Source of the DNA: an uncultured Chromatiaceae bacterium | GTDB lineage: Bacteria; Pseudomonadota; Gammaproteobacteria; Tenderiales; Tenderiaceae | DNA: 34,299 nucleotides | Assembly: GCA_945787735.1 (NCBI GenBank) | Contig: CALZIQ010000026.1 | Span: 1-34,299 of the forward strand | Direction of reading: 5' to 3' | In this document: positions 24,943-33,459 of the stretch, one piece after another | Numbering within the stretch: the first letter of the stretch is position 1 | Layout of the letters: each line of letters starts with the position of its first letter | Translations under genes and position numbers: made by a program | Notes under the pieces: generated by a model | What the model was told of the DNA's origin: nothing | What the model saw: only the letters and a program-made list of their open reading frames with translations | The model's database searches: none

Positions 24943-25899
24943 GTGTCTGACAGCAGGATGATGGTGTTCACTGGAAACGCCAACCCTCAGCTCGCCCAGG
25001 CGGTGGTCAAATATCTCGATACCTCCCTCGGTAAGGCGGTCGTTGGTCGCTTCAGTGACGGCGAAGTCATGGTCGAAGTGATGGAAAACATCCGCGGCCG
25101 CGACGTCTTTATAATTCAATCTACTTGCGCACCCACCAACGATAATCTGATGGAGCTGTGCGTCATGATCGACGCTATGCGCCGTGCCTCGGCCAGTCGT
25201 ATCACGGCGGTGATTCCCTATTTTGGCTATTCGCGTCAGGACCGCCGATCCCGTTCTGTGCGCGTGCCTATCACTGCCCGTGTCGTGGCTGATATGATCA
25301 CCGTCAGCGGTGCTGATCGTGTTCTGACAGTTGACCTGCACGCGGACCAAATCCAGGGGTTTTTTGATCTGCCGGTGGATAATATTTACGCTTCACCGAT
25401 CCTGCTGGGTGATATCTGGCGTCATAAACAAGGTGACGACATGGTGGTGGTCTCGCCCGATGTAGGCGGTGTAGTGCGTGCCCGTGCCATTGCCAAACGC
25501 TTAGATGATGCCGACCTGGCCATTATCGATAAACGTCGTCCTAAACCGAATGTTGCTCGGGTGATGAACATCATCGGTGATGTGGAAGGCCGCACCTGTG
25601 TGCTGGTCGATGACTTGGTGGATACTGCAGGCACTTTGTGTCAGGCAGCCAATGCCTTGAAAGAGCATGGTGCCTCCAAAGTGGTGTCGTATTGTACTCA
25701 TGCGGTGTTGTCTGGGCCTGCGGTGAGCAATATTGAAAATTCGCAACTGGATGAATTAGTGGTCACCGATACCATTCCGTTGTCGGCTGAAGCGCAGGCC
25801 TGCAGCCGGATTCGTCAGCTCAGCCTTGCTGAACTGCTGGGTGAAACCATTCGCCGGATCAGTAACGAAGAATCTGTGAGTTCGCTTTTTGTTGAATAA
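24943..25899 (+). CDS. prs: Ribose-phosphate pyrophosphokinase (PRPP synthetase)
   Basis: Makes PRPP from ribose 5-phosphate and ATP for nucleotide, histidine, tryptophan and NAD synthesis. Motifs: [20 protein letters not shown], the ATP/metal-binding [13 protein letters not shown], the [10 protein letters not shown] flexible loop, [12 protein letters not shown] and the PRPP-binding [13 protein letters not shown]. The frame is open far upstream through the tRNA, so the start must be chosen. GTG at 24943 follows GAGAGG and AGGA and gives 318 residues beginning [18 protein letters not shown] at 24958 is the alternative. The family length (about 315) fits both. Confidence 0.95.
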   Translation: MSDSRMMVFTGNANPQLAQAVVKYLDTSLGKAVVGRFSDGEVMVEVMENIRGRDVFIIQSTCAPTNDNLMELCVMIDAMRRASASRITAVIPYFGYSRQDRRSRSVRVPITARVVADMITVSGADRVLTVDLHADQIQGFFDLPVDNIYASPILLGDIWRHKQGDDMVVVSPDVGGVVRARAIAKRLDDADLAIIDKRRPKPNVARVMNIIGDVEGRTCVLVDDLVDTAGTLCQAANALKEHGASKVVSYCTHAVLSGPAVSNIENSQLDELVVTDTIPLSAEAQACSRIRQLSLAELLGETIRRISNEESVSSLFVE

Positions 25900-26056
25900 A
25901 GAGGAGAGCTTCTCCCCTTTAAAACCCTAAGCGCTAAAGTGACCGCCGGGGTTTTAATTAAGAATTTGCGCGGCCAGTTTTCTAACTGGCGCTGCAAACC
26001 ATGCCGAGCCTGGTCGCGGGCGAGGTCTTACATTAACTGTAATGAGAGATAGAAAA
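25898..26056 (+). promoter_or_regulatory. Structured rplY leader (candidate L25 ribosomal-protein leader)
   Basis: About 157 bases without a gene, with three successive hairpins. First, AAAGAGGAGA (25898-25907) with TCTCCCCTTT (25911-25920), overlapping the prs stop. Second, AAAACCC (25921-25927) with GGGTTTT (25949-25955) plus an inner GCG/CGC pairing, ending in TTTTAATT, which is terminator-like. Third, GCCAGTT (25973-25979) with AACTGGC (25984-25990). A leader family is known upstream of gammaproteobacterial L25 genes, which fits autogenous control by the 5S-binding protein. Whether this sequence belongs to that family needs a covariance-model search. Confidence 0.45.
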
Positions 26057-26704
26057 ATGAGTGTTGAAAATTTTGTGGTTGATGCACAACCGCGTGCAGA
26101 CGAGGGGAAAGGTGCGAGCCGCCGCCTACGTCGTACCGGTCAGATACCAGCCGTTATATATGGTGGGGATCAAGATCCCCAGAGCATTAGTCTGGCGCAA
26201 AACGTCATGATGCAGCATCTTGAACATGAGGCTTTCTTTTCACACATCCTGGATGTCAAGGTTGGCGGCAAGACTGAAAAGGCGATTCTGAAAGATATCC
26301 AGTGGCACCCTTACAAACCCCTAATTGCACACATGGATTTCCTGCGCGTCAGTGAGTCTTCAATGATCAAGGTTCAAGTCCCTGTGCATTTTATTGGTGA
26401 AGATGTGGCCCCTGGCGTCAAGGCCGGTGGTATTGTGACTCACCAGTTGAGCACGGTTGAAGTGAGCTGCCCGGCGGGCAAATTGCCTGAGTATGTGGAA
26501 GCAGATGTCTCAGCCTTGGAGTTGGGCGACACTATTCACTTGTCGGACATCAAGCTGCCAGAAGGTGTCAGTATTGTTGAGCTGAGCCATGGTGAAGAGC
26601 ATGACTTGCCTGTTGCTGCTGTTGTGGTCACGCGTGGTGGTGCTGCAGAAGAGGCCGAAGAAACTGCTGCCCCAGCCGAAGAAGGCGAAGCTGCGGCTGA
26701 ATAA
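26057..26704 (+). CDS. rplY: 50S ribosomal protein L25, long (CTC/TL5) form
   Basis: Binds 5S rRNA. The 215-residue protein has the N-terminal 5S-binding domain ([44 protein letters not shown]), the C-terminal CTC/TL5 beta domain ([31 protein letters not shown]) and an acidic Glu/Ala-rich tail. E. coli L25 has only the first domain, so this is the long form. The frame opens at 26042, but ATG at 26057 (MSVENFVV) is preferred, with GAGA upstream. pth follows 33 bases later. Confidence 0.94.
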   Translation: MSVENFVVDAQPRADEGKGASRRLRRTGQIPAVIYGGDQDPQSISLAQNVMMQHLEHEAFFSHILDVKVGGKTEKAILKDIQWHPYKPLIAHMDFLRVSESSMIKVQVPVHFIGEDVAPGVKAGGIVTHQLSTVEVSCPAGKLPEYVEADVSALELGDTIHLSDIKLPEGVSIVELSHGEEHDLPVAAVVVTRGGAAEEAEETAAPAEEGEAAAE

Positions 26705-26737
26705 GTTCCAGGCGACTGGAGCTGAAGGAGACCGGCG

Positions 26738-27319
26738 TTGTCTGCTGTTGTCGCTTTGATTGTTGGGCTGGGAAACCCTGGCCCACAGTATCAAGAGACG
26801 CGGCACAACGCCGGTTTTTGGTTTGTGGAGCAGCTCGCCCGCCAACAGGGTGGGCAGTTCCGGCTAGAGAACAAATTTCACGCTGAAATTGCCAAGGTTG
26901 TGATCGGTGCCAAACAGGTCTGGTTGCTTAAACCGAATACCTTTATGAATCGCAGTGGCCAGTCTGTGGCCGCATTGGCGCGGTTTTATAAAATACCGCT
27001 GGAGAACATTCTTGTCGTTCATGATGAGCTGGATCTTGATCCCGGCACTGTGCGTTTAAAGCAAGGCGGTGGTCATGGCGGTCATAACGGCCTGCGCGAT
27101 ATCGTTGCCCAGATGGGTGGCAAGGATTTTATGCGCTTGCGTATCGGCATTGGTCATCCCGGTAACAGCAAGCAGGTAAGCAATTATGTGCTTAGCGGTG
27201 CTGGTGCGGATGAGCAGCGCTTAATGGATGAATCAATTGACGATGCCTTGGCGGTTTTGCCGCAAGTAGTGAGTGGTGAGTTTCAAAAAGCCATGAACAC
27301 ATTGCATACAGAAAAATAG
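26738..27319 (+). CDS. pth: Peptidyl-tRNA hydrolase (TTG start)
   Basis: Releases peptides from prematurely dropped peptidyl-tRNA. The 193-residue protein shows VGLGNPGPQYQETRHNAGFWF with catalytic His23, KPNTFMNRSGQSV, and VVHDELDLDPG with Asp94 orienting the histidine; GGHNGLRD forms the tRNA-binding loop. The start is TTG at 26738, with AAGGAG (26724-26729) eight bases upstream. No nearby ATG gives the conserved N-terminus. Confidence 0.96.
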   Translation: MSAVVALIVGLGNPGPQYQETRHNAGFWFVEQLARQQGGQFRLENKFHAEIAKVVIGAKQVWLLKPNTFMNRSGQSVAALARFYKIPLENILVVHDELDLDPGTVRLKQGGGHGGHNGLRDIVAQMGGKDFMRLRIGIGHPGNSKQVSNYVLSGAGADEQRLMDESIDDALAVLPQVVSGEFQKAMNTLHTEK

Positions 27320-27336
27320 ACTTAGGATAAAGAATC

Positions 27337-28428
27337 ATGGGAATCAAATGCGGCATCGTCGGCCTGCCAAACGTGGGCAAGTCCACGCTTTTTAATGCGT
27401 TGACCAAGGCCGGCATCGAAGCGGCCAACTATCCCTTTTGCACCATCGAGCCCAATGTTGGTGTGGTCCCGATTCCTGATCCGCGCCAGGACAAACTGGC
27501 TGAAATCGTTAAGCCTGAACGTACCATACCGACCACTATGGAGTTTGTTGATATTGCCGGTCTTGTTGCGGGAGCTTCCAAGGGTGAAGGGCTGGGTAAC
27601 AAGTTCTTGGCCAACATTCGTGAGACCGATGCCATTGCACACGTGGTGCGCTGTTTTGAGGATGACAATGTAGTTCATGTGTCCGGCAAGGTCAGTCCGT
27701 TGGATGATATCGAGATCATCAATACCGAGTTGGCGCTGGCCGACATGGAAACGGTCGACAAGACCATTCAGCGTTTGACGCGCGTGGCCAAGGGTGGTGA
27801 CAAAGAGGCAAAAGCTCAGCTGGCGCTGTGCGACGAACTCAAGGCGGTGCTGGATGAAGGCAAACCGGTGCGCAGTATGGGGCTGGATGCAGATCAGCAC
27901 TACCTGATGCGTGACATGCATCTGCTCACCATCAAGCCGACCATGTACATTGCCAATGTGGCCGAGGGTGGTTTTGAAAACAATGCCTATCTTGATCAGG
28001 TCAATGAACTAGCCAAATCAGAAGGCTCTATGGTGGTGCCAGTTTGTGCCGCAATCGAGTCCGAGCTGATTGATCTAGAAGATGAAGAGAAAGAGATGTT
28101 CCTGGCCGAGATGGGTTTGGAAGAGCCGGGTTTGAATCGAGTTATCCGTGCCGGTTATTCATTGCTGGGGTTGCAGACGTATTTCACAGCGGGTGAAAAA
28201 GAAGTGCGTGCCTGGACGGTAAAGATTGGTGCCACCGCGCCACAGGCCGCAGGTGTCATTCATACCGATTTTGAAAAGGGCTTCATCCGCGCTGAAGTTG
28301 TCGCTTACGATGATTTTGTTGCGGGCAACGGCGAGCAGGGTGCCAAGGAGGCGGGCAAGTGGCGCCTCGAAGGTAAGGATTACATCGTTCAAGACGGGGA
28401 CGTGATTCATTTTCGCTTTAATGTCTGA
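27337..28428 (+). CDS. ychF: Obg-like ATPase YchF
   Basis: Translation-associated P-loop protein of the Obg group that binds ATP in preference to GTP. The 363-residue protein has P-loop GLPNVGKST, switch [22 protein letters not shown] and, in place of NKxD, the sequence NVAEGG, which agrees with altered nucleotide specificity. A coiled-coil hairpin (about 130-200) and a C-terminal TGS domain ([21 protein letters not shown]) follow. It lies 17 bases after pth, the usual neighbour. Confidence 0.95.
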   Translation: MGIKCGIVGLPNVGKSTLFNALTKAGIEAANYPFCTIEPNVGVVPIPDPRQDKLAEIVKPERTIPTTMEFVDIAGLVAGASKGEGLGNKFLANIRETDAIAHVVRCFEDDNVVHVSGKVSPLDDIEIINTELALADMETVDKTIQRLTRVAKGGDKEAKAQLALCDELKAVLDEGKPVRSMGLDADQHYLMRDMHLLTIKPTMYIANVAEGGFENNAYLDQVNELAKSEGSMVVPVCAAIESELIDLEDEEKEMFLAEMGLEEPGLNRVIRAGYSLLGLQTYFTAGEKEVRAWTVKIGATAPQAAGVIHTDFEKGFIRAEVVAYDDFVAGNGEQGAKEAGKWRLEGKDYIVQDGDVIHFRFNV

Positions 28429-28447
28429 TGCGCTTGTCTGGCTTGCC

Positions 28448-28476
28448 TTGACAATTCAGACTTAAACCCGGAAAAT
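28448..28476 (+). promoter_or_regulatory. Probable sigma-70 promoter for tRNA-Met
   Basis: A perfect -35 box TTGACA (28448-28453), a 17-base spacer and GAAAAT (28471-28476), followed by the C-containing stretch TCGCACTCC where transcription would begin. The tRNA starts 40 bases downstream. Confidence 0.55.
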
Positions 28477-28516
28477 TCGCACTCCTTGTCGATGGGCATT
28501 CTGTCCAAGATGAAAT

Positions 28517-28593
28517 GGCTACGTAGCTCAGCTGGTTAGAGCACATCACTCATAATGATGGGGTCCCCTGTTCGAATCAGGGCGTAGCCACCA
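28517..28593 (+). tRNA. Elongator tRNA-Met (anticodon CAT)
   Basis: A 77-base cloverleaf with encoded CCA. Acceptor GGCTACG/CGTAGCC, anticodon stem CATCA/TGATG with loop CTCATAA. The paired first base and the absence of the GGG/CCC anticodon stem exclude initiator tRNA. It is nearly identical to E. coli elongator tRNA-Met, and not tRNA-Ile2. Confidence 0.96.
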
Positions 28594-28676
28594 TTTCCTT
28601 ATTCATTCCGATATTTTCTATGTGCTAGAGTGAGTGGCGCTTCTAATATAAATCTGCCTGAAGAGAGGTTGGTGCG

Positions 28677-28982
28677 TTGATTAAAAAAGTCTACGTTGAT
28701 GAAAGCAAGATTCATGGCAAAGGTCTATTTGCTAAAAAGATAATCAAACAGGGTGAGACGATTGGCAGGATCAAACCCAATCCTTCCGAGGAAGATGGTC
28801 TACATGTGCTTTGGGTGAGTGAAAGTGAAGGGCACAAGGTTAAAGGGCCATTGAAGTATATCAATCACAGTCCTAAACCGAATGCCTGCTATTACGTGGA
28901 TCTAACCGTGGTGGCATTGCAGGATATTGATCCTGGTGATGAGATTACCCACAATTATGGTGAAGACTGGCAGGTGGAGTAG
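28677..28982 (+). CDS. Minimal SET-domain protein (TTG start)
   Basis: A 101-residue protein made of little more than a SET domain, the fold of protein lysine methyltransferases. The N-terminal HGKGLFAKKIIKQGETIG contains the GxG SAM-contact motif. YINHSPKPNACYY holds the NHS/xPNA pseudoknot motif (Asn63-His64). DIDPGDEITHNYGEDW has the catalytic Tyr94. No pre-SET domain or post-SET zinc cysteines are present. The TTG start at 28677 follows GAGAGG by eight bases. Bacterial SET proteins of this size exist, but their substrates are mostly unknown. It converges on comM with six bases between stops. Confidence 0.8.
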   Translation: MIKKVYVDESKIHGKGLFAKKIIKQGETIGRIKPNPSEEDGLHVLWVSESEGHKVKGPLKYINHSPKPNACYYVDLTVVALQDIDPGDEITHNYGEDWQVE

Positions 28983-28988
28983 CCCTGC

Positions 28989-30509
28989 CTAACCATGTCC
29001 TGCGAGATTGCGGTCAAGCCGGCGGTAGGAGATCGCCTCGCTTAGGTGCGCTGTCTCAATCGTTTCACTGTTATCGAGATCGGCAATGGTGCGCGCTACG
29101 CGCAGGATGCGATGACTGGCGCGTGCCGATAGGCCAAGCTTTTCGATGGCCCGTTCCAGTAATGCCCTGTTGTCTGAATCCAATGCGCAGTATTGTTCAA
29201 TCTCACGGTTATTGAGTTGGTGATTGGCCTTGGCGCTGCGTTGTTGTTGTCGCGAGCGTGTCTTTTCAACGCGCAGTCTTACTGCTGCACTGTTTTCTTC
29301 GGTCGTTGGTCTATCCCCATAAAGCATTTCTTTCGGCACCTGTGGCACCTCGATGTGCATGTCGATGCGATCCAGGATTGGGCCTGAGATGCGGCCACGA
29401 TAGCGTTGAACCTGATCGATAGTACAGCGGCAGCGTCCGCTGGCATCACCTAAATAGCCGCAGGGGCAGGGGTTCATGGCGGCAATCAATTGGAAGCGGG
29501 CTGGAAACTCGGCCTGCCGCGCTGCGCGCGAAATGGTGACCTTGCCCGACTCGAGCGGTTCGCGCAGCACTTCAAGTACGCGGCGGTCGTATTCCGGCAG
29601 CTCATCCAGAAACATCACCCCATTGTGAGCCAGTGAGATCTCGCCCGGACGCGGATTGCTGCCGCCGCCTACCAGCGCCACACCCGAGGCGGTATGGTGC
29701 GGTGCGCGAAAGGGACGCTGTTTCCAATTGGCCGGGTCAAAGCCGCCATGGCTAATGGACTGGATCGCCGCGGCTTCCAGCGCTTCGTCTTCCGTCATGG
29801 TGGGCAGGATGCCGGGCAAGCGGCTGGCCAGCATGGTCTTGCCCGTGCCGGGCGGACCGGCCATCAAGAGCGAATGTCCACCGGCTGCGGCGATTTCAAG
29901 TGCCCGCTTGGCATGATGCTGGCCGCGCACATCGCTGAGATCGGCATGGTTTTGTGGCTGTTGCGGAACCTCGATTTGTGGCAGGGGTTGAAGTTTTTCG
30001 GTGCCGTTGAGGTGGGCGCAGACCTTAAGCAGGTGATTCGTGGCTAGGATGATGGCATCCCCCGCCAGAGTCGCCTCGGCGCCATTTTCTTCGGGTAACA
30101 ACAGTGTGCGTTTGGCGTTACGGCTTTGCCGGGCCACTGGCAGCACGCCACGAATGCCGCGCAGCTCGCCGCTCAGGGCCAGTTCGCCAACAAATTCATA
30201 GGCGCTAAGTTTATCTTTGGGAATCTGGCCCGAGGCGGCCAGGATGCCGAGAGCGATAGGCAGGTCAAAGCGGCCGCCATCCTTGGGCAAGTCGGCCGGG
30301 GCCAGGTTGATGGTGATGCGCCGGGCGGGAAACTCGAATTGGCTTGTTAACAGGGCACCGCGGACGCGGTCCTTGCTCTCTTTGACGGCTGCTTCGGGTA
30401 GGCCGACAATGGAGAGGCCGGGCAGGCCGTTGGCCAGGTGAACTTCAACCGTGACCAGTGGCGCATCAACGCCTGCGCCGGCTCGGCTGTAAACTACAGC
30501 GAGTGACAT
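28989..30509 (-). CDS. comM: YifB/ComM family Mg-chelatase-like AAA+ ATPase
   Basis: Hexameric branch-migration helicase that helps integrate incoming DNA during natural transformation (ComM) and may act more widely. The 506-residue protein has an N-terminal S5-like domain (MSLAVVYSRAGAGVDAPLVTVEVHL), Walker A GPPGTGKTML near residue 215, Walker B MFLDELPE, the Mg-chelatase-type insert with four cysteines (NPCPCGYLGDASGRCRC) and a C-terminal helical domain with SARASHRILRVARTIADL. ubiK lies 80 bases upstream in the same orientation. Confidence 0.93.
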   Translation of the reverse strand: MSLAVVYSRAGAGVDAPLVTVEVHLANGLPGLSIVGLPEAAVKESKDRVRGALLTSQFEFPARRITINLAPADLPKDGGRFDLPIALGILAASGQIPKDKLSAYEFVGELALSGELRGIRGVLPVARQSRNAKRTLLLPEENGAEATLAGDAIILATNHLLKVCAHLNGTEKLQPLPQIEVPQQPQNHADLSDVRGQHHAKRALEIAAAGGHSLLMAGPPGTGKTMLASRLPGILPTMTEDEALEAAAIQSISHGGFDPANWKQRPFRAPHHTASGVALVGGGSNPRPGEISLAHNGVMFLDELPEYDRRVLEVLREPLESGKVTISRAARQAEFPARFQLIAAMNPCPCGYLGDASGRCRCTIDQVQRYRGRISGPILDRIDMHIEVPQVPKEMLYGDRPTTEENSAAVRLRVEKTRSRQQQRSAKANHQLNNREIEQYCALDSDNRALLERAIEKLGLSARASHRILRVARTIADLDNSETIETAHLSEAISYRRLDRNLAGHG

Positions 30510-30589
30510 TTGCCCCCTCCCTTTTTTTATTGTTCTCTTAGTGCTTGATTATTACTGTGCGTGGCCCGTCTGACAATCCAATCTTGCGA

Positions 30590-30844
30590 CTACAGTTCTT
30601 CTTTTAATTGTTGTTCCAAGTGGTCGATTTGGTTTTGCAGGGCGTCCACCTTGGCGCGGGTGCGGGCTAGCACGGCAGCCTGCACTTCAAACTCTTCCCG
30701 GGTGACCAGATCGAGTTTAGTGAAAGTGGCCTGCAGGGTGGCGTGAAAGTTCTTCTCCATGTCCTGTTGCAGCTCACGCACGCCTGCAGGCACGGCGTCG
30801 GCCAGTTTTTTGGCCAGGTCGTCGAGTACTTTGGGATCGATCAT
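30590..30844 (-). CDS. ubiK: UbiK (YqiC/BMFP) ubiquinone-biosynthesis accessory factor
   Basis: An 84-residue, mostly helical protein with the family start MIDPKVLDDLAKKLADAVP, the middle KNFHATLQATFTKLDLVTREEFEVQ and a C-terminal coiled coil (ARTRAKVDALQNQIDHLEQQL). UbiK joins UbiJ in the cytoplasmic ubiquinone-biosynthesis complex and can bind membranes. The frame opens at a TTG (30886), but the ATG at 30844 has AAGGAGG upstream and gives the known start. Confidence 0.92.
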   Translation of the reverse strand: MIDPKVLDDLAKKLADAVPAGVRELQQDMEKNFHATLQATFTKLDLVTREEFEVQAAVLARTRAKVDALQNQIDHLEQQLKEEL

Positions 30845-30917
30845 CTGCTCTTCCTCCTTGATTCGGTCTTCACAAGTGTACGCCAAATTAAAGTATATCA
30901 GTGCACCCTGTTATGGC

Positions 30918-30932
30918 GCACCACGGCGGTGC
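30918..30932. promoter_or_regulatory. NtrC enhancer site upstream of glnK
   Basis: GCACC-ACGGC-GGTGC is a perfect GCACC-N5-GGTGC dyad, the NtrC recognition pattern. It is centred about 128 bases before the transcription start expected from the sigma-54 promoter at 31028. Weaker half sites lie at 30902 (TGCACC), 30944 and 30960 (GGTGC). This distance is usual for NtrC enhancers. Confidence 0.75.
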
Positions 30933-31027
30933 ATGCGTACCGTGGTGCTTGTCCATATTGGTGCGTCAAGTGCTTGTAGGTGTTGCCTGCGAATATTAAC
31001 TGATTGAAATTGTTAATTATTATAGAT

Positions 31028-31043
31028 TGGCACGGCATGTGCT
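31028..31043 (+). promoter_or_regulatory. Sigma-54 promoter for glnK-amtB
   Basis: TGGCACGGCATGTGCT has the -24 GG and -12 GC elements with exactly ten bases between them and matches the TGGCACG-N4-TTGCW consensus at all but one position. The glnK ATG is 90 bases downstream. Confidence 0.85.
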
Positions 31044-31045
31044 GA

Positions 31046-31471
<426 letters not shown>

Positions 31472-31492
31472 GCATTTCGGAGGTTAGTTACG

Positions 31493-32761
31493 ATGGAAAA
31501 TAATATTTTTCAACTGCAATACGCCATGGACACATTTTATTTTCTGGTGTGTGGGGCGTTGGTTATGTGGATGGCAGCAGGCTTTTCCATGCTGGAAGCC
31601 GGTATGGTGCGTTCTAAAAACACCACAGAGATTTTGACCAAAAATATCGCGTTGTTTGCGATTTCCTGCATTATGTACTTGGTCTGTGGATATTCGATAA
31701 TGTACGGCGGCGACATCTTCCTGTCTGGCATTGCCGGTGGTGAAACCCTGGTAGAGGATGCCTTGGCTGCTTCAGCAGAAAACGGCTTTGATGGCGGTTC
31801 GGTTTATGCGGGCGCTTCAGACTTTTTCTTTCAGGTGGTGTTTGTTGCCACAGCCATGTCTATCGTTTCCGGTGCAGTGGCTGAGCGTATGAAGTTGTGG
31901 GCCTTCCTGGCGTTTGCTGTGGTGATGACGGCTGTGATCTACCCAATGGAAGGTTCTTGGACCTGGGGCGGTAACGACGTTTTCGGTATGTACAACCTGG
32001 GCGACCTGGGCTTCTCTGACTTTGCCGGTTCAGGCATCGTGCACATGGCGGGTGCGGCGGCTGCGCTGGCTGCTGTGTTGGTCTTGGGTGCACGTAAAGG
32101 CAAATATGGTCCAAATGGCGAAGTGAATGCCATCCCCGGCACTAACATGCCTTTGGTTGCATTAGGTACTTTCATCCTGTGGATGGGCTGGTTCGGTTTC
32201 AACGGTGGTTCAGTACTGAAGCTGGGCGATATTGCCAATGCTAACGCGGTTGCCATGGTGTTCCTGAATACCAACGCGGCGGCGGCTGGTGGTGTGATGG
32301 CTGCGCTGATTACTGCTCGCCTGATGTTTGGCAAGGCCGATCTGACCATGGCCTGTAATGGTGCGCTGGCGGGTCTGGTGGCGATCACTGCCGGTCCTGA
32401 CTGGCCGTCTCCGCTGATGGCGACTGTGATTGGTGTTATCGGCGGCGTGCTGGTTGTGTTCTCTATTATCACTTTGGATAAGCTGAAGATCGACGATCCC
32501 GTCGGTGCTATCTCGGTCCATGGTGTGGTCGGTATCTGGGGTTTGCTGGCGGTTGCCTTGGGTCCGAACGGTACCTTCATGGGTCAGATTATCGGTGGCC
32601 TCACTATCTTCGTCTGGGTATTTGTTGCAAGCCTGATCGTTTGGTTTGTGCTCAAGGCTGTCATGGGCGTTCGTGTCAGTGAAGAAGACGAGTACAACGG
32701 TGTCGACCTGGCCGAGTGTGGTCTGGAAGCCTATCCAGAGTTCACTTCAGCCGGTAAGTAA
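31493..32761 (+). CDS. amtB: Ammonium transporter AmtB
   Basis: Trimeric inner-membrane ammonium channel with about eleven helices (422 residues). The conserved pore histidines are His184 (GSGIVHMAGAAA) and His343 (ISVHGVVGIWG). Other family marks are FSMLEAGMVRSKNT, GSWTWGG and the C-terminal regulatory tail RVSEEDEYNGVDLAECGLEAYPEF, which contacts the PII protein. There is no cleavable signal peptide, unlike E. coli AmtB. It starts 21 bases after glnK with GGAGG upstream and is followed by a strong terminator. Confidence 0.96.
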   Translation: MENNIFQLQYAMDTFYFLVCGALVMWMAAGFSMLEAGMVRSKNTTEILTKNIALFAISCIMYLVCGYSIMYGGDIFLSGIAGGETLVEDALAASAENGFDGGSVYAGASDFFFQVVFVATAMSIVSGAVAERMKLWAFLAFAVVMTAVIYPMEGSWTWGGNDVFGMYNLGDLGFSDFAGSGIVHMAGAAAALAAVLVLGARKGKYGPNGEVNAIPGTNMPLVALGTFILWMGWFGFNGGSVLKLGDIANANAVAMVFLNTNAAAAGGVMAALITARLMFGKADLTMACNGALAGLVAITAGPDWPSPLMATVIGVIGGVLVVFSIITLDKLKIDDPVGAISVHGVVGIWGLLAVALGPNGTFMGQIIGGLTIFVWVFVASLIVWFVLKAVMGVRVSEEDEYNGVDLAECGLEAYPEFTSAGK

Positions 32762-32792
32762 CACCAACCCTCCACAACGATTGGGGTGTTAG

Positions 32793-32823
32793 GCCCGGGC
32801 AGGCAACTGCCCGGGCTTTTTTG
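32793..32823 (+). terminator. Intrinsic terminator after glnK-amtB
   Basis: GCCCGGGCAG (32793-32802) and CTGCCCGGGC (32807-32816) form a perfect 10-bp stem capped by GCAA, followed by six T. A weaker hairpin (AACACC with GGTGTT) lies just before it. Confidence 0.93.
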
Positions 32824-32859
32824 TGTAAGCTAGATATAAAATCTATTTCTGGTGGTTGC

Positions 32860-33459
32860 ATGCCCCGATTAAAGCTCGAACAATTATGCTGTAACATGCT
32901 TAACCCCATCGATCTTGAAATTGATGCGGGTGAATGTGTCTGCCTTTCGGGGCCATCCGGCTCAGGTAAATCCACCTTGCTGCGAGCCCTTGCCGATCTT
33001 GATCCTCACCAAGGGCAGGTTTGGCTGGGTGATCAGGAACAGGCTGGCATGGCGCCTAATCTTTGGCGTAGGCAGGTCGGTCTGCTGGCAGCCGAAAGTC
33101 ACTGGTGGTTTGATGAAGTCAGGCCTCATTTTCCGCGTATCGAACAAGACTGGTTTGAGGCGCTGGGTTTCGGGTTGAATGTACTCGATTGGCAGGTGAG
33201 CCGCCTTTCCAGCGGTGAGCGCCAACGCTTGGCGTTGCTGCGTCTACTGTGTCACCACCCCAAGGCCTTGTTGCTGGACGAACCTAGTGCCAATCTTGAT
33301 GTAGATAATACGGCGCGCATCGAGCGTTTGATTCTTGACTACGCCAAAACCTATCAGGCACCGCTGTTCTGGATTAGTCATGATGCAAACCAAATTAAGC
33401 GTGTCGCTCAACGTCATTACCGGATAGAAAACGGAGCGCTGCAGAGGGAGGTGCGATGA
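32860..33459 (+). CDS. fetA: ABC transporter ATP-binding protein, FetA (YbbL)-like
   Basis: ATPase of a two-gene ABC exporter; the E. coli counterpart FetAB is linked to iron export and oxidative-stress resistance. The 199-residue protein has Walker A GPSGSGKST (31-39), a shortened Q-loop region (GLLAAESHWW), the ABC signature LSSGERQRLALLR, Walker B ALLLDEPSANLD and the switch histidine in ISHD. The frame opens at 32821 inside the amtB terminator, so the ATG at 32860 is preferred. fetB overlaps its stop (ATGA). Confidence 0.85.
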   Translation: MPRLKLEQLCCNMLNPIDLEIDAGECVCLSGPSGSGKSTLLRALADLDPHQGQVWLGDQEQAGMAPNLWRRQVGLLAAESHWWFDEVRPHFPRIEQDWFEALGFGLNVLDWQVSRLSSGERQRLALLRLLCHHPKALLLDEPSANLDVDNTARIERLILDYAKTYQAPLFWISHDANQIKRVAQRHYRIENGALQREVR

